Assembly (NCBI RefSeq): GCF_004005565.1
Contig: NZ_SADD01000015.1
Span: forward strand, 50,035 to 114,034
Reading direction: 5' to 3'
Length of the DNA: 64,000 nucleotides
Origin: Lujinxingia sediminis
GTDB lineage: Bacteria > Myxococcota_A > Bradymonadia > Bradymonadales > Bradymonadaceae
Shown here: positions 53,356 to 61,234 of the stretch, piece after piece
How the letters are laid out: every line of letters starts with the position of its first letter
Numbering within the stretch: position 1 is the stretch's first letter
Position numbers and translations under genes: made by a program
The notes under the pieces: generated by a model
Told to the model about the DNA's origin: nothing
Databases searched by the model: none
Seen by the model: only the letters and a program-made list of their open reading frames with translations

Positions 53356-55572
53356 ATGACCCGTATCGACGGCTCCAACGCCCCCGCCCCCCTTCCCACC
53401 GACGAGGAGTTTGTCGGCCCGCTTCCCCCCACCTGCACCTCCTCGCCAGCGCAAAGCGCCGGCGCTTCGGGCGCATCATCGGTGAGCGAAACATCTCCGC
53501 AGACCGACGCCTGGGAGGAGCCCTCAAAACCCTCCCTCTTCGAGCGCGCTAAAAGCGCCGCCACCGGCGGCCTGGAGCGCGCCCGCAATGCCCTGGGCGA
53601 CCCGGGCTCGTTGACCCGTGAGGCTTTTGCGCCCGTGGTCGACTTCTTTGAGCCCTCCCCCTCCACCACCGAGGCCATCAGCAAGGCTCGCCAGGCCGTC
53701 GAAGAGACCGTCACCCGCGTCACCGAAAACCTCGATCCCGAGACCCTCGAGAAGACCGCGCAAACCCTGGCCGAGAACCCCGAGCTCTTCGTGCAGGCCA
53801 TCGAAAGCTCCATCGACCAGGCCCAGGCCACCGTCGACGCCGCCCGCAGTCTGGGCAAAGACGCCCTCAGCACCTTCGCCACCACCGTCGAGCAGCGCTT
53901 CGACGACAAGGTCGATGAGGCCAAAACCAACCTCAAAGAAGTCCAAACTAACATTAACGACGCCGCCAAAACCCTCGGCCAGGCCCACGACGCCATCTCC
54001 GACGCCATCGACCAAAAGATCGATCAGGAGATCACCGAGGCCAAAACCGCCATCAAAGAAGGCATCAAAGAGGGCGTGCAAGACGCGGTGGCGGCCTACA
54101 AGTCCTACGAGCTGGTCAACCGCGTCGTCGACTCCGCCATCGTCGGGGTCGCCTCGATGGCCGGCGACGCGGTGAGTAACGCCGTCGTCGGCATCGTCAC
54201 CGGCGTTGGCGAAACCATCGTCAAAGAGCGCGAGGCCTACGAAGACGCCCTCGGGCACCTTGAAGCCGCCCACGACTGGGCCACCGGCCCTGTCAACCTC
54301 AGCGACGACAGCCTTGCGCAGATCGCCGCAAAGCTCATCGTCGGCGACTCTCGCGTAGCCTTCGCAGCCAGCGTCGTCCTCGATGCGCTCGAAGTGGCGC
54401 CCGACGCCGCAGAGGCCCTTCTTAAAGCCGCCAAAGCGCTCCCCTCGAAAGAAAACTTCAACGCGATGCTCGATGATATTCGGCCCGGCGAAACCCGCGA
54501 GATCAGCGGTGAGCTCCTCGCCAAGCTCTCCATCGGCTTCGGGGCCAGCGTCAGCTCGTCTCGCACCATCGAGATCACCCGCGACGCCAAAAACCCCAAC
54601 TTCATCGAGATCACCTTCAAAGACGCCGACGCCGGAGCGCTGGTTTTAGGCAAAAGCGTGCAGGGCCAGGGCGCCTCGCTTGACGTTGGACTCAAACGCA
54701 CCGACAGCGCCACCCTGCGCTTCGACACCCGCGAGCCCGCCCAGCTCAACCGCGCGCGCATGTCCACCACCGCCGCCTTCTTCTCGGTCGATCCCGACAC
54801 CCTCGCCAATGTCTTTAAAGATCACTACGTCGCCACTCGCCAGGAGTTAGCCACCTCCATCTCCGGCTCCGCCTCCCTCCTCACCCTCCCCCTGGGCATC
54901 GACATCGGCTCCACCACCACCGTCGCACATGAGCACCGCCGCGATAACGACACCTCCATCCACCGCTTCGAGATGGGCATCAAGCCGGAGCTCTCCCTGG
55001 GCAAAGATCTTTTCCAACTTCCCCCCGAGGTCTTCGCCTCCCTCTCCCAGAATGCACCCGACGCCGTCTCCGGCACACTCGCCGAAATCTTCGCCTCCCA
55101 GACCGGCGGGCAGGTGGGGCTCAAGGCTGGCCTCTCCGCCGAGGCCACGATGGCGGTGGAGTTCCACAACATCACCCCCCAGACCCTGGAGGTGGACCTC
55201 AAGCTCACCGGCGATCTGGCCGGCCCCGAACATGAGCTTCACCTCAAGGTCACGCTTCACGATCTGCCCGAGCTCGCAAAAGCCCTCGACCGCACCCCGG
55301 ACGATCTGGCCCGCGCCCTCAACGAGGGCTCAACCACCCTGGCCGAGCTCTTCAACATCGTCGGCAAACCCGCCGAACATCTGGAGGTCAAAATCACCCG
55401 CTCCAGCACCCAGTTCGAAGGCACAAAAATCGACATGATGGGCCTCAAACTCAGCAACGGCACCCGCCAGAAGACCGAAGAGGTTTGGAGCCACTTCGGC
55501 GCCCGTGAGCCTGCCGCTGAAGCCGAGCTGGCCCCCTTCAGGGCCGCACTGCATCACGACATCTCCATCTGA
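53356..55572 (+). CDS. Large protein of unknown family, helical N-half, beta C-half
   Basis: A 738-residue protein that I do not recognise. There is no signal peptide. Residues about 60-250 are charged amphipathic helices (QAVEETVTRVTENLDPETLE, EQRFDDKVDEAKTNLKEVQT), like a coiled-coil or apolipoprotein. A glycine-rich hydrophobic stretch follows near 255-285 (VDSAIVGVASMAGDAVSNAV then VVGIVTGVGETIV), which could insert into membrane. From about 375 the protein is beta-rich with repeated HxF/LDV-type strands (TREISGELLAKLSIGFGASV, SLDVGLKRTDSATLRFD, VDLKLTGDLAGPEHELHLKV). The ATG at 53356 follows CTCCCGGAGA. The layout (no secretion signal, membrane-active middle) recalls secreted effectors or toxins, but nothing proves it. 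Confidence 0.75.
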   Translation: MTRIDGSNAPAPLPTDEEFVGPLPPTCTSSPAQSAGASGASSVSETSPQTDAWEEPSKPSLFERAKSAATGGLERARNALGDPGSLTREAFAPVVDFFEPSPSTTEAISKARQAVEETVTRVTENLDPETLEKTAQTLAENPELFVQAIESSIDQAQATVDAARSLGKDALSTFATTVEQRFDDKVDEAKTNLKEVQTNINDAAKTLGQAHDAISDAIDQKIDQEITEAKTAIKEGIKEGVQDAVAAYKSYELVNRVVDSAIVGVASMAGDAVSNAVVGIVTGVGETIVKEREAYEDALGHLEAAHDWATGPVNLSDDSLAQIAAKLIVGDSRVAFAASVVLDALEVAPDAAEALLKAAKALPSKENFNAMLDDIRPGETREISGELLAKLSIGFGASVSSSRTIEITRDAKNPNFIEITFKDADAGALVLGKSVQGQGASLDVGLKRTDSATLRFDTREPAQLNRARMSTTAAFFSVDPDTLANVFKDHYVATRQELATSISGSASLLTLPLGIDIGSTTTVAHEHRRDNDTSIHRFEMGIKPELSLGKDLFQLPPEVFASLSQNAPDAVSGTLAEIFASQTGGQVGLKAGLSAEATMAVEFHNITPQTLEVDLKLTGDLAGPEHELHLKVTLHDLPELAKALDRTPDDLARALNEGSTTLAELFNIVGKPAEHLEVKITRSSTQFEGTKIDMMGLKLSNGTRQKTEEVWSHFGAREPAAEAELAPFRAALHHDISI

Positions 55573-55627
55573 TCCGACGCGTCAAACGCGCGGTGCGGCA
55601 TCGCGTCGCACCGCGCTCCCCCCGGCC

Positions 55628-56047
55628 TCACTCCAGATCATCAAGCCCCATCCGGGCCGCGTAGGCTTTGATGGCGGCCACCGGCGCCCGAAAGGTCTCT
55701 TCGCTGCCGATGTTAAAGACCACGCCCACGATCTGCTCCTGAACTGCGACGATTCGCTCCATCGACTCGCGCGGGTCGAGGACCAATAATTGCACCGAGC
55801 CATCGGGGGCGGCGCGCCCGACCTGGCGGCTGAACTCCTTGATACGCCGCACGTTGGTAAAGGCCACAAGCCAGGGCTCCCCCTCCAGCAGGGTTACCAT
55901 CGGCGTTGATGGGCCGTCCTGGCGTTCGGTGGGCAAAAAGTACCAACCCTTGAGCAAAAACACCGCGCGCCAGAGCGCCTCGATGTTCTCTGTGGTAGGT
56001 TCGCGACGGGCGCGGGCGACATAGTCGCGGATCTCGAGTGCAGACAT
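55628..56047 (-). CDS. SseB N-terminal domain-like protein
   Basis: A 139-residue cytoplasmic protein. The segment LLKGWYFLPTERQDGPSTPM followed by EGEPWLVAFTNVRRIKEFSR has the strand and AFTN pattern of the SseB N-terminal family. The C-terminal half is alpha/beta without catalytic motifs. The ATG at 56047 has AGGAGAAG upstream, better than the in-frame alternative at 56116. It is divergent from the polyferredoxin gene (118 bases). The function of SseB-like proteins in this group is unknown. Confidence 0.6.
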   Translation of the reverse strand: MSALEIRDYVARARREPTTENIEALWRAVFLLKGWYFLPTERQDGPSTPMVTLLEGEPWLVAFTNVRRIKEFSRQVGRAAPDGSVQLLVLDPRESMERIVAVQEQIVGVVFNIGSEETFRAPVAAIKAYAARMGLDDLE

Positions 56048-56165
56048 CGACTTCTCCTGATAGCGATCGCGCCGGGAATCCAACGCACCTCTTTCCCTCT
56101 TTTCCAAGCGCAGCACTCGACGTCAAGCACCACCGCTCCCAAGCCGTATGCCGTAGGTCCCTTCC

Positions 56166-58109
56166 ATGCGTCTCCCATTGTTGCGGCTCGCCAGCCTTTT
56201 TCTCATCACCCTGATCGTGGGCGTCTTTCCCCTGGCGTCGTGGGCCCAGGGCGCCGATCAGGCGCACGCCAGCAACGAGCATGCCGCCCACGATCACAGC
56301 GAGCATGCGCCTGCCGATCCGCAGGGCGGAGCCTCCGCGGAGGTCCTGGAGTGGATCTGCCCGATGGAGTGCAACGATCTTCGTTTTGAGGAGTTCACCA
56401 GCTGCCCGATCTGCGGCATGGATGTGGTTCCCCACCGCGTGCGGCGCGTCGCCCCGGGTGATGAGGCCATGTTCGGCGAGCTGGATGAGGGGGGATTTTT
56501 CGACAGTGAGGCGCTGATGAGCGAGGCCGAGGTCATCGCCGAGCGCCCCGAGCGCGCGCTGATGCCCGGCGTCCCCAACTGGATCTTTTATCTGGGCTGT
56601 GCCCTGCTCATCGCCCTCTCCTTTGCGCTCTTGCTCGCGCTGGGCAAACCCACGCGCAACATGCAAAAGACCTCCAAACGCTGGGATTACCCCCGCTTTG
56701 AGCTCACGCGACTGGCCTTCTTTAAGGCCTTTGTGACCTGGCGAGGCTTCCAACCTCTGGTGCAGCTGCCGGTCGTCGCGCTCTTCATCCTGGTGATTGT
56801 CGCCGGGCTCATCGGCTCCCAGGATCCCTCCCGCAACATCGCGCCGGTGCTCACCTGGAACATCTGGTGGATGGGCCTGATCTTCTTTGCGTTTTTTGCC
56901 GGCGAGATCTGGTGCACGGTCTGCCCCTGGATGGCGGTGCCGGACTGGATTAAGCGGCTGAGCGCAAAACTCCCGGGCCGCGACCGCGCCATCGGCCTGG
57001 AGCGCACCTGGCCGAAAGCGCTTCGCAACCTCTACCCGGCCATCCTCATGTTCATGGCGCTGACCTGGCTGGAGCTGGCCTACGAGGCCCCCTACCGCCC
57101 GGCGCTGACCTCGATCATGGGGCTGGCGATGGTGGCGATGGCGGCGGCCTCCCTCTTTATCTTCGAGCGCAAGGGCTTCTGCCGTTACGTCTGCCCGGTG
57201 GGGCGCGTCACCGGCGCCTACGGCACCACCGGCATGCTGGAGATCCGCCGGCGCGACGCCCAGATCTGCAAATCCTGCCAGACCAAAGATTGCTTTCACG
57301 GCAACGAGCGCGGCCTGCCCTGCCCGACCGGCGAATTTATGGGGGCGATGAATGAGAACAGCTACTGCACCATGTGCACCGAGTGCCTGAAAACCTGCCC
57401 TCATGACAACATCGGCATCAACGTGCGCGCGCCCATTGCCGACCTCTTAGGCCCGCACCGCAAACGCCTCGATGAAGCATGGCTGCTGCTGGCGATCTTC
57501 CTGGTCACGATCTTCCATGGCCTGGCGATGATCCCTGTCTGGACCCGCCAGACCGTCCCGCCGCTGCGCGACTGGCTCGAAGCCACGCTGGGAGTAGACC
57601 CGGGCTACCTGACCACGTTCACCCTGGGCATGGCAGGCTTCTTCGGAGCCTCCACGTTGCTCTACCTGGGAGTATGCCAGCTCTCCAAATGGGCCAGCGG
57701 CAACGTCTTCTACCGCCTGCGCGACTTCTTCATCGCGTATGCCTACCCCCTGCTTCCTGTGGCGCTGGCCTACCACCTGGCCCACAATGCGCTGCACTTC
57801 TTCTACGAGGGCAGCAAACTTCTGCGACTTATCAGCGATCCCTTCGGCTGGGGCTGGGATCTTTTTGGCACCGCGCGCAGCCCGCTCTCGATGGTCGTTC
57901 CCCTGGAGTGGCTCTGGGGTGCCCAGCTCACGCTGGTGCTCCTGGGCAACCTGGCCACGCTCTGGCTGGTCAATCGCGCCACGCACCGCATGTTCGGCAA
58001 CCGCCGTCAGGCCATCAAGGCGCTGATCCCGGTGGCGATCTTCGCGCTCTTGCTCAGCGTGGCAGCCCTCTGGTTGCTCTCGCAGCCCATGGAGATGCGC
58101 ACCGCCTGA
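56166..58109 (+). CDS. Polyferredoxin (NapH/CcoG-like) with heavy-metal-binding domain
   Basis: A 647-residue membrane protein. A signal peptide (1-27) and His-rich stretch (NEHAAHDHSEHAP) are followed by a heavy-metal-binding domain, WICPMECNDLRFEEFTSCPI then CGMDVVP (about 61-88), as in CusB-like proteins. The rest is a NapH/NosR/CcoG-type integral membrane electron-transfer module with WCTVCPW, CRYVCPVGR, a 4Fe-4S set CKSCQTKDCFHG...CPTG and CTMCTECLKTCPHDN, and about ten membrane helices. Fusion of a copper-type sensor domain to a membrane ferredoxin suggests electron transfer linked to metal handling or metallo-enzyme assembly. No oxidase or denitrification genes lie beside it. Confidence 0.8.
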   Translation: MRLPLLRLASLFLITLIVGVFPLASWAQGADQAHASNEHAAHDHSEHAPADPQGGASAEVLEWICPMECNDLRFEEFTSCPICGMDVVPHRVRRVAPGDEAMFGELDEGGFFDSEALMSEAEVIAERPERALMPGVPNWIFYLGCALLIALSFALLLALGKPTRNMQKTSKRWDYPRFELTRLAFFKAFVTWRGFQPLVQLPVVALFILVIVAGLIGSQDPSRNIAPVLTWNIWWMGLIFFAFFAGEIWCTVCPWMAVPDWIKRLSAKLPGRDRAIGLERTWPKALRNLYPAILMFMALTWLELAYEAPYRPALTSIMGLAMVAMAAASLFIFERKGFCRYVCPVGRVTGAYGTTGMLEIRRRDAQICKSCQTKDCFHGNERGLPCPTGEFMGAMNENSYCTMCTECLKTCPHDNIGINVRAPIADLLGPHRKRLDEAWLLLAIFLVTIFHGLAMIPVWTRQTVPPLRDWLEATLGVDPGYLTTFTLGMAGFFGASTLLYLGVCQLSKWASGNVFYRLRDFFIAYAYPLLPVALAYHLAHNALHFFYEGSKLLRLISDPFGWGWDLFGTARSPLSMVVPLEWLWGAQLTLVLLGNLATLWLVNRATHRMFGNRRQAIKALIPVAIFALLLSVAALWLLSQPMEMRTA

Positions 58110-58191
58110 AAACTCCCCTGTGATTTTCTGATCTGAGCGCGTATTTACTTCGCCTTCGCCCCGGCTATGCTAGCGTGCCCTGGGGGCAGGC

Positions 58192-59502
58192 ATGTTGCCG
58201 CCCCTTGTCTTATCCTCTTTTTTGCGTCCTCTCTCGGCGCATCCCCTGGCCATGACCCCCGAATCTCCCCAGACCGAGCCCCGTGATTCGAGCGCGGGCA
58301 CGCCCGACGCCTCCGCCAGCTCCGACGAGCTGCGCACGGGCACCTTCGCCGCGCTTCACGACGTGCACGTGATGCGCATCGCGCTGGTGCTCATCGCTCT
58401 GGCCGCCACCATCGCGGTCTTGAGCTTTGCCAAAACCATCCTCATCCCGGTCGTCCTTGCCTTCTTCCTGAGCTACGTGCTCGCCCCCTTTGTTAACGCG
58501 CTGATGCGGGTGCGCCTGCCGGGAACGCGCCTCTTTTTGCCGCGCGGGGCGGCCGCCTTAATCATCGTCGTGCTGGCAGTGGGGCTGACCGGAGTGGTGG
58601 GCACCTTCATCGGCGACCAGGTTCGACGTCTGGCGCTGGAGGTGCCTAACTACCAGGATCGCCTGGTCGACAACCTCACCGAGCTGCGCGGCAACATCAC
58701 CGAGTTGCAGCTGCGCGTGGAGAGCGCGCTGGAGCCCCTGCGCCGAGAAGACGAGGCCATCTCCCCCACCGCCGCCCCCCTCGGCGATGACGATCGCCTC
58801 GACACCGCCGAGCGCGTTCAGGTCTTCCTCGACCAGGGCAGCGGCGACTTCTGGGGCACAACCTCCTCCTTTATCGCCGGCGGCATCACCGGTTTTCTGG
58901 GCTTTATGGCCCAGGCCCTGATGTGCATCTTCGTGCTCGTCTTCGTGCTGGCCCAGGGCCCGGGCATGCGCCAGCGGGTGCTGGAAGCAGCCGGAAACGG
59001 CCCGCGCAGCCGCCACGCCATCGACGTGATCCTGCGCAACGTCAACGAAGACGTACAGCGCTACCTCTTTAACCGCTTCGCCACCAACACCTGCGTGGCC
59101 ATCATCACCGGCGTCTCCCTCTACATCTACGGGCTGGATTTCGCCTTCTTGCTGGGCATCTTCGCCGGCCTTTTCAACTTCATCCCCTACGTCGGCCCGA
59201 TCATCGGCACGGTCTTCCCGGCCACGGTGGCCTACATGCAGTTTGGTGACCTCACCGATGTGTTCTGGTGCGTGCTCATTTACGGCAGCATCACCGGACT
59301 TGAGGGCAACCTGGTCACCCCCTTTACCATCGGCCGACATCTCAAACTCAACAGCCTTGCGGTGCTGCTCTCGGCAATCTTCTGGGGCTGGATCTGGGGA
59401 GCCCCGGGGCTGCTCCTGGCGATCCCGATTGTGGCCACGCTCAAATCGGTCTCGGAGAACATCGACGATCTTCGCCCCCTGGCCGCATTCTTGCGAGGCT
59501 GA
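58192..59502 (+). CDS. AI-2E family (PerM-like) membrane permease
   Basis: A 436-residue integral membrane protein of the AI-2E/YdiK/PerM family. Hydrophobic segments include LAATIAVLSFAKTILIPVVL, IIVVLAVGLTGVVGTFIGDQ, GFMAQALMCIFVLVFVLAQG and LGIFAGLFNFIPYVGPIIGT, the last with the PYVGP signature of the family. The ATG at 58192 has GGGGG upstream; 58252 is an in-frame alternative nearer to the family start. Members export small molecules or ions; the substrate here is unknown. Confidence 0.85.
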   Translation: MLPPLVLSSFLRPLSAHPLAMTPESPQTEPRDSSAGTPDASASSDELRTGTFAALHDVHVMRIALVLIALAATIAVLSFAKTILIPVVLAFFLSYVLAPFVNALMRVRLPGTRLFLPRGAAALIIVVLAVGLTGVVGTFIGDQVRRLALEVPNYQDRLVDNLTELRGNITELQLRVESALEPLRREDEAISPTAAPLGDDDRLDTAERVQVFLDQGSGDFWGTTSSFIAGGITGFLGFMAQALMCIFVLVFVLAQGPGMRQRVLEAAGNGPRSRHAIDVILRNVNEDVQRYLFNRFATNTCVAIITGVSLYIYGLDFAFLLGIFAGLFNFIPYVGPIIGTVFPATVAYMQFGDLTDVFWCVLIYGSITGLEGNLVTPFTIGRHLKLNSLAVLLSAIFWGWIWGAPGLLLAIPIVATLKSVSENIDDLRPLAAFLRG

Positions 59503-59616
59503 CACGCCGCGGGGGTTCGCGGCGTTCGAGGCCTCCTTTGGTTCTTGCCCCGGGCCACACGCTCCCCCTACAATCGCGCCTCCTCCACACCCCTGCCAAC
59601 GGCGGAGTTGCGCGCG

Positions 59617-61053
59617 ATGCTCACTCTCAAAGACGGTCGCTACCACTGCAGCGAGATCCTGGGCGAAGGCTCGATGGGCCGCACCTACCTGGCCACCGAC
59701 CACGAAAGCGGCCAGCAGGTTGCGCTCAAAGCGCTCTACCCCTCTCGCCTGGCCACCCTCAAAGATTTTGAGCTCTTTGAGCGCGAGGCCCGCATCCTCC
59801 AGCAGCTCGACCACCCGCGGGTGCCCGCCTACATCGACGCGTTTTGTGAGGGGGAGGGCGACGCCGTCTGCTACTACATCGTGCAGGCGTATGCCGGCGG
59901 GGGCGATCTGCGCGCGCTTCTCGACAGCGACGTCCGCTTTGATGAGGAGCGCCTCCTGGATCTGATGATCGCCCTGGCCGAGATCCTCGACTACCTCCAC
60001 ACTCAGGAGCCGGCGGTGGTCCACCGCGACTTAAAGCCGGCCAACATCATCATGTGCGATGAGGGCAAGACCCCGACCCTGGTCGACTTCGGCGCGGTGC
60101 GCGAGGTGGTGCGCCTGACCATGGGTGGCGGCTCCACCATCATCGGAACCTTTGGCTACATGCCCCCCGAGCAGCTGATGGGCCGCGCGCTCCCCGCAAG
60201 CGACCTCTACGCGCTGGGCATCACCTCATTGGAGTGTTTGACCCGGCGCACCCCTTCCGATCTGCACGGCGAAGACGCCGCGGCCATGATCGAGGAGCTC
60301 AACGGCGTCTCCACCGACCTCAAGCGCGTCCTACGCAGACTCTGCGCTCCACGCATCGACGAGCGCTACCCCTCGGCCGGAAATCTTCTCCAGGATCTCA
60401 AGCAGCTCAAAAGCGCCCAGACGCTCATTCATATCGACCGGCTTGAGCGCGACATCGCCCGCCGCCAACGCGAGCGCGAGAAAGCTCTCGTCAACGCCAC
60501 CGGCACCGCGGTGACATTTCTGGCCGGATTGATTGGTTTTGTGATCCTGGGGGCGGGCTTTGTCGGCGCTATTCTCGTGCTCCGTGAGCTGATCACCAAC
60601 CTGGAACTCCCCATCATCGTGGCGATGGCCGTGAGCATCGTCGGGCTGCTGGTGCCCCTGGGTATTCTCGCTACCCGCTACATTCGCGACGCCTGGCAGC
60701 CCCCTCCGGCGAACTGGCTCAACCTCAAAGCCACATTCACCGGCATCACCCGTGAACCTTATGGCGAGGGCACCCAGGTCTGCTACTACCTCAACTACAC
60801 CTTTGAACACCGCGGGCAGCCCTTCGAAAAAAAGATCACTCTGGCCATCACCAACGCCAACCCCTATTTCCAGAATACTAAAGTTCTTGAGCGCATGAGC
60901 CGACTTCATGACCACGCCGGCACCGAGTTCGATGTCTTTGTCGATCCGGCCAACCCCCACAATCACGTCAGCGTCGAGTTCTACGACGCCGAGCAGAACT
61001 TCGTTGAGCCGGTCCACCACTTCGCTTCCAACCAGGTCCACCACCCGGCTTAA
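59617..61053 (+). CDS. Membrane Ser/Thr protein kinase
   Basis: A 478-residue Hanks-type kinase: Gly loop LGEGSMGRTYLA (about 15-26), ATP-binding Lys in VALKAL (about 37), catalytic HRDLKPANI (about 136), metal-binding DFG (about 157), and GTFGYMPPEQLMG in the activation segment. All catalytic residues are present. Two membrane segments (about 300-365) follow a basic stretch, then a C-terminal beta domain similar to DUF3592-like folds (CYYLNYTFEHRGQPFEKKIT). The ATG at 59617 has GGAG upstream. The next gene on the strand, a receiver-like protein, may belong to the same signalling pathway. Confidence 0.88.
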   Translation: MLTLKDGRYHCSEILGEGSMGRTYLATDHESGQQVALKALYPSRLATLKDFELFEREARILQQLDHPRVPAYIDAFCEGEGDAVCYYIVQAYAGGGDLRALLDSDVRFDEERLLDLMIALAEILDYLHTQEPAVVHRDLKPANIIMCDEGKTPTLVDFGAVREVVRLTMGGGSTIIGTFGYMPPEQLMGRALPASDLYALGITSLECLTRRTPSDLHGEDAAAMIEELNGVSTDLKRVLRRLCAPRIDERYPSAGNLLQDLKQLKSAQTLIHIDRLERDIARRQREREKALVNATGTAVTFLAGLIGFVILGAGFVGAILVLRELITNLELPIIVAMAVSIVGLLVPLGILATRYIRDAWQPPPANWLNLKATFTGITREPYGEGTQVCYYLNYTFEHRGQPFEKKITLAITNANPYFQNTKVLERMSRLHDHAGTEFDVFVDPANPHNHVSVEFYDAEQNFVEPVHHFASNQVHHPA

Positions 61054-61234
61054 GCTCACCGGCGGGCCAGCCGGGCAGCCTTGTGTGGCAGCCGCGCAGA
61101 GTCTAAGATTCCCGCGCAGCCGTGACATTTTCTGAGCTTCCCGGCAGCCCTAAATCTCGATCTTTTACGACTGCGGTCTGTCTCCTCTTCGGCGCATTCA
61201 GACCCTCTCCTCAGCGCACGGTCAAGGAGTTCGC

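Noticed and set aside
53157..53552. 131-codon plus-strand frame before the large unknown protein
   Set aside because: It overlaps the start of the supported gene in another frame, has no recognisable domain and no ribosome binding site.
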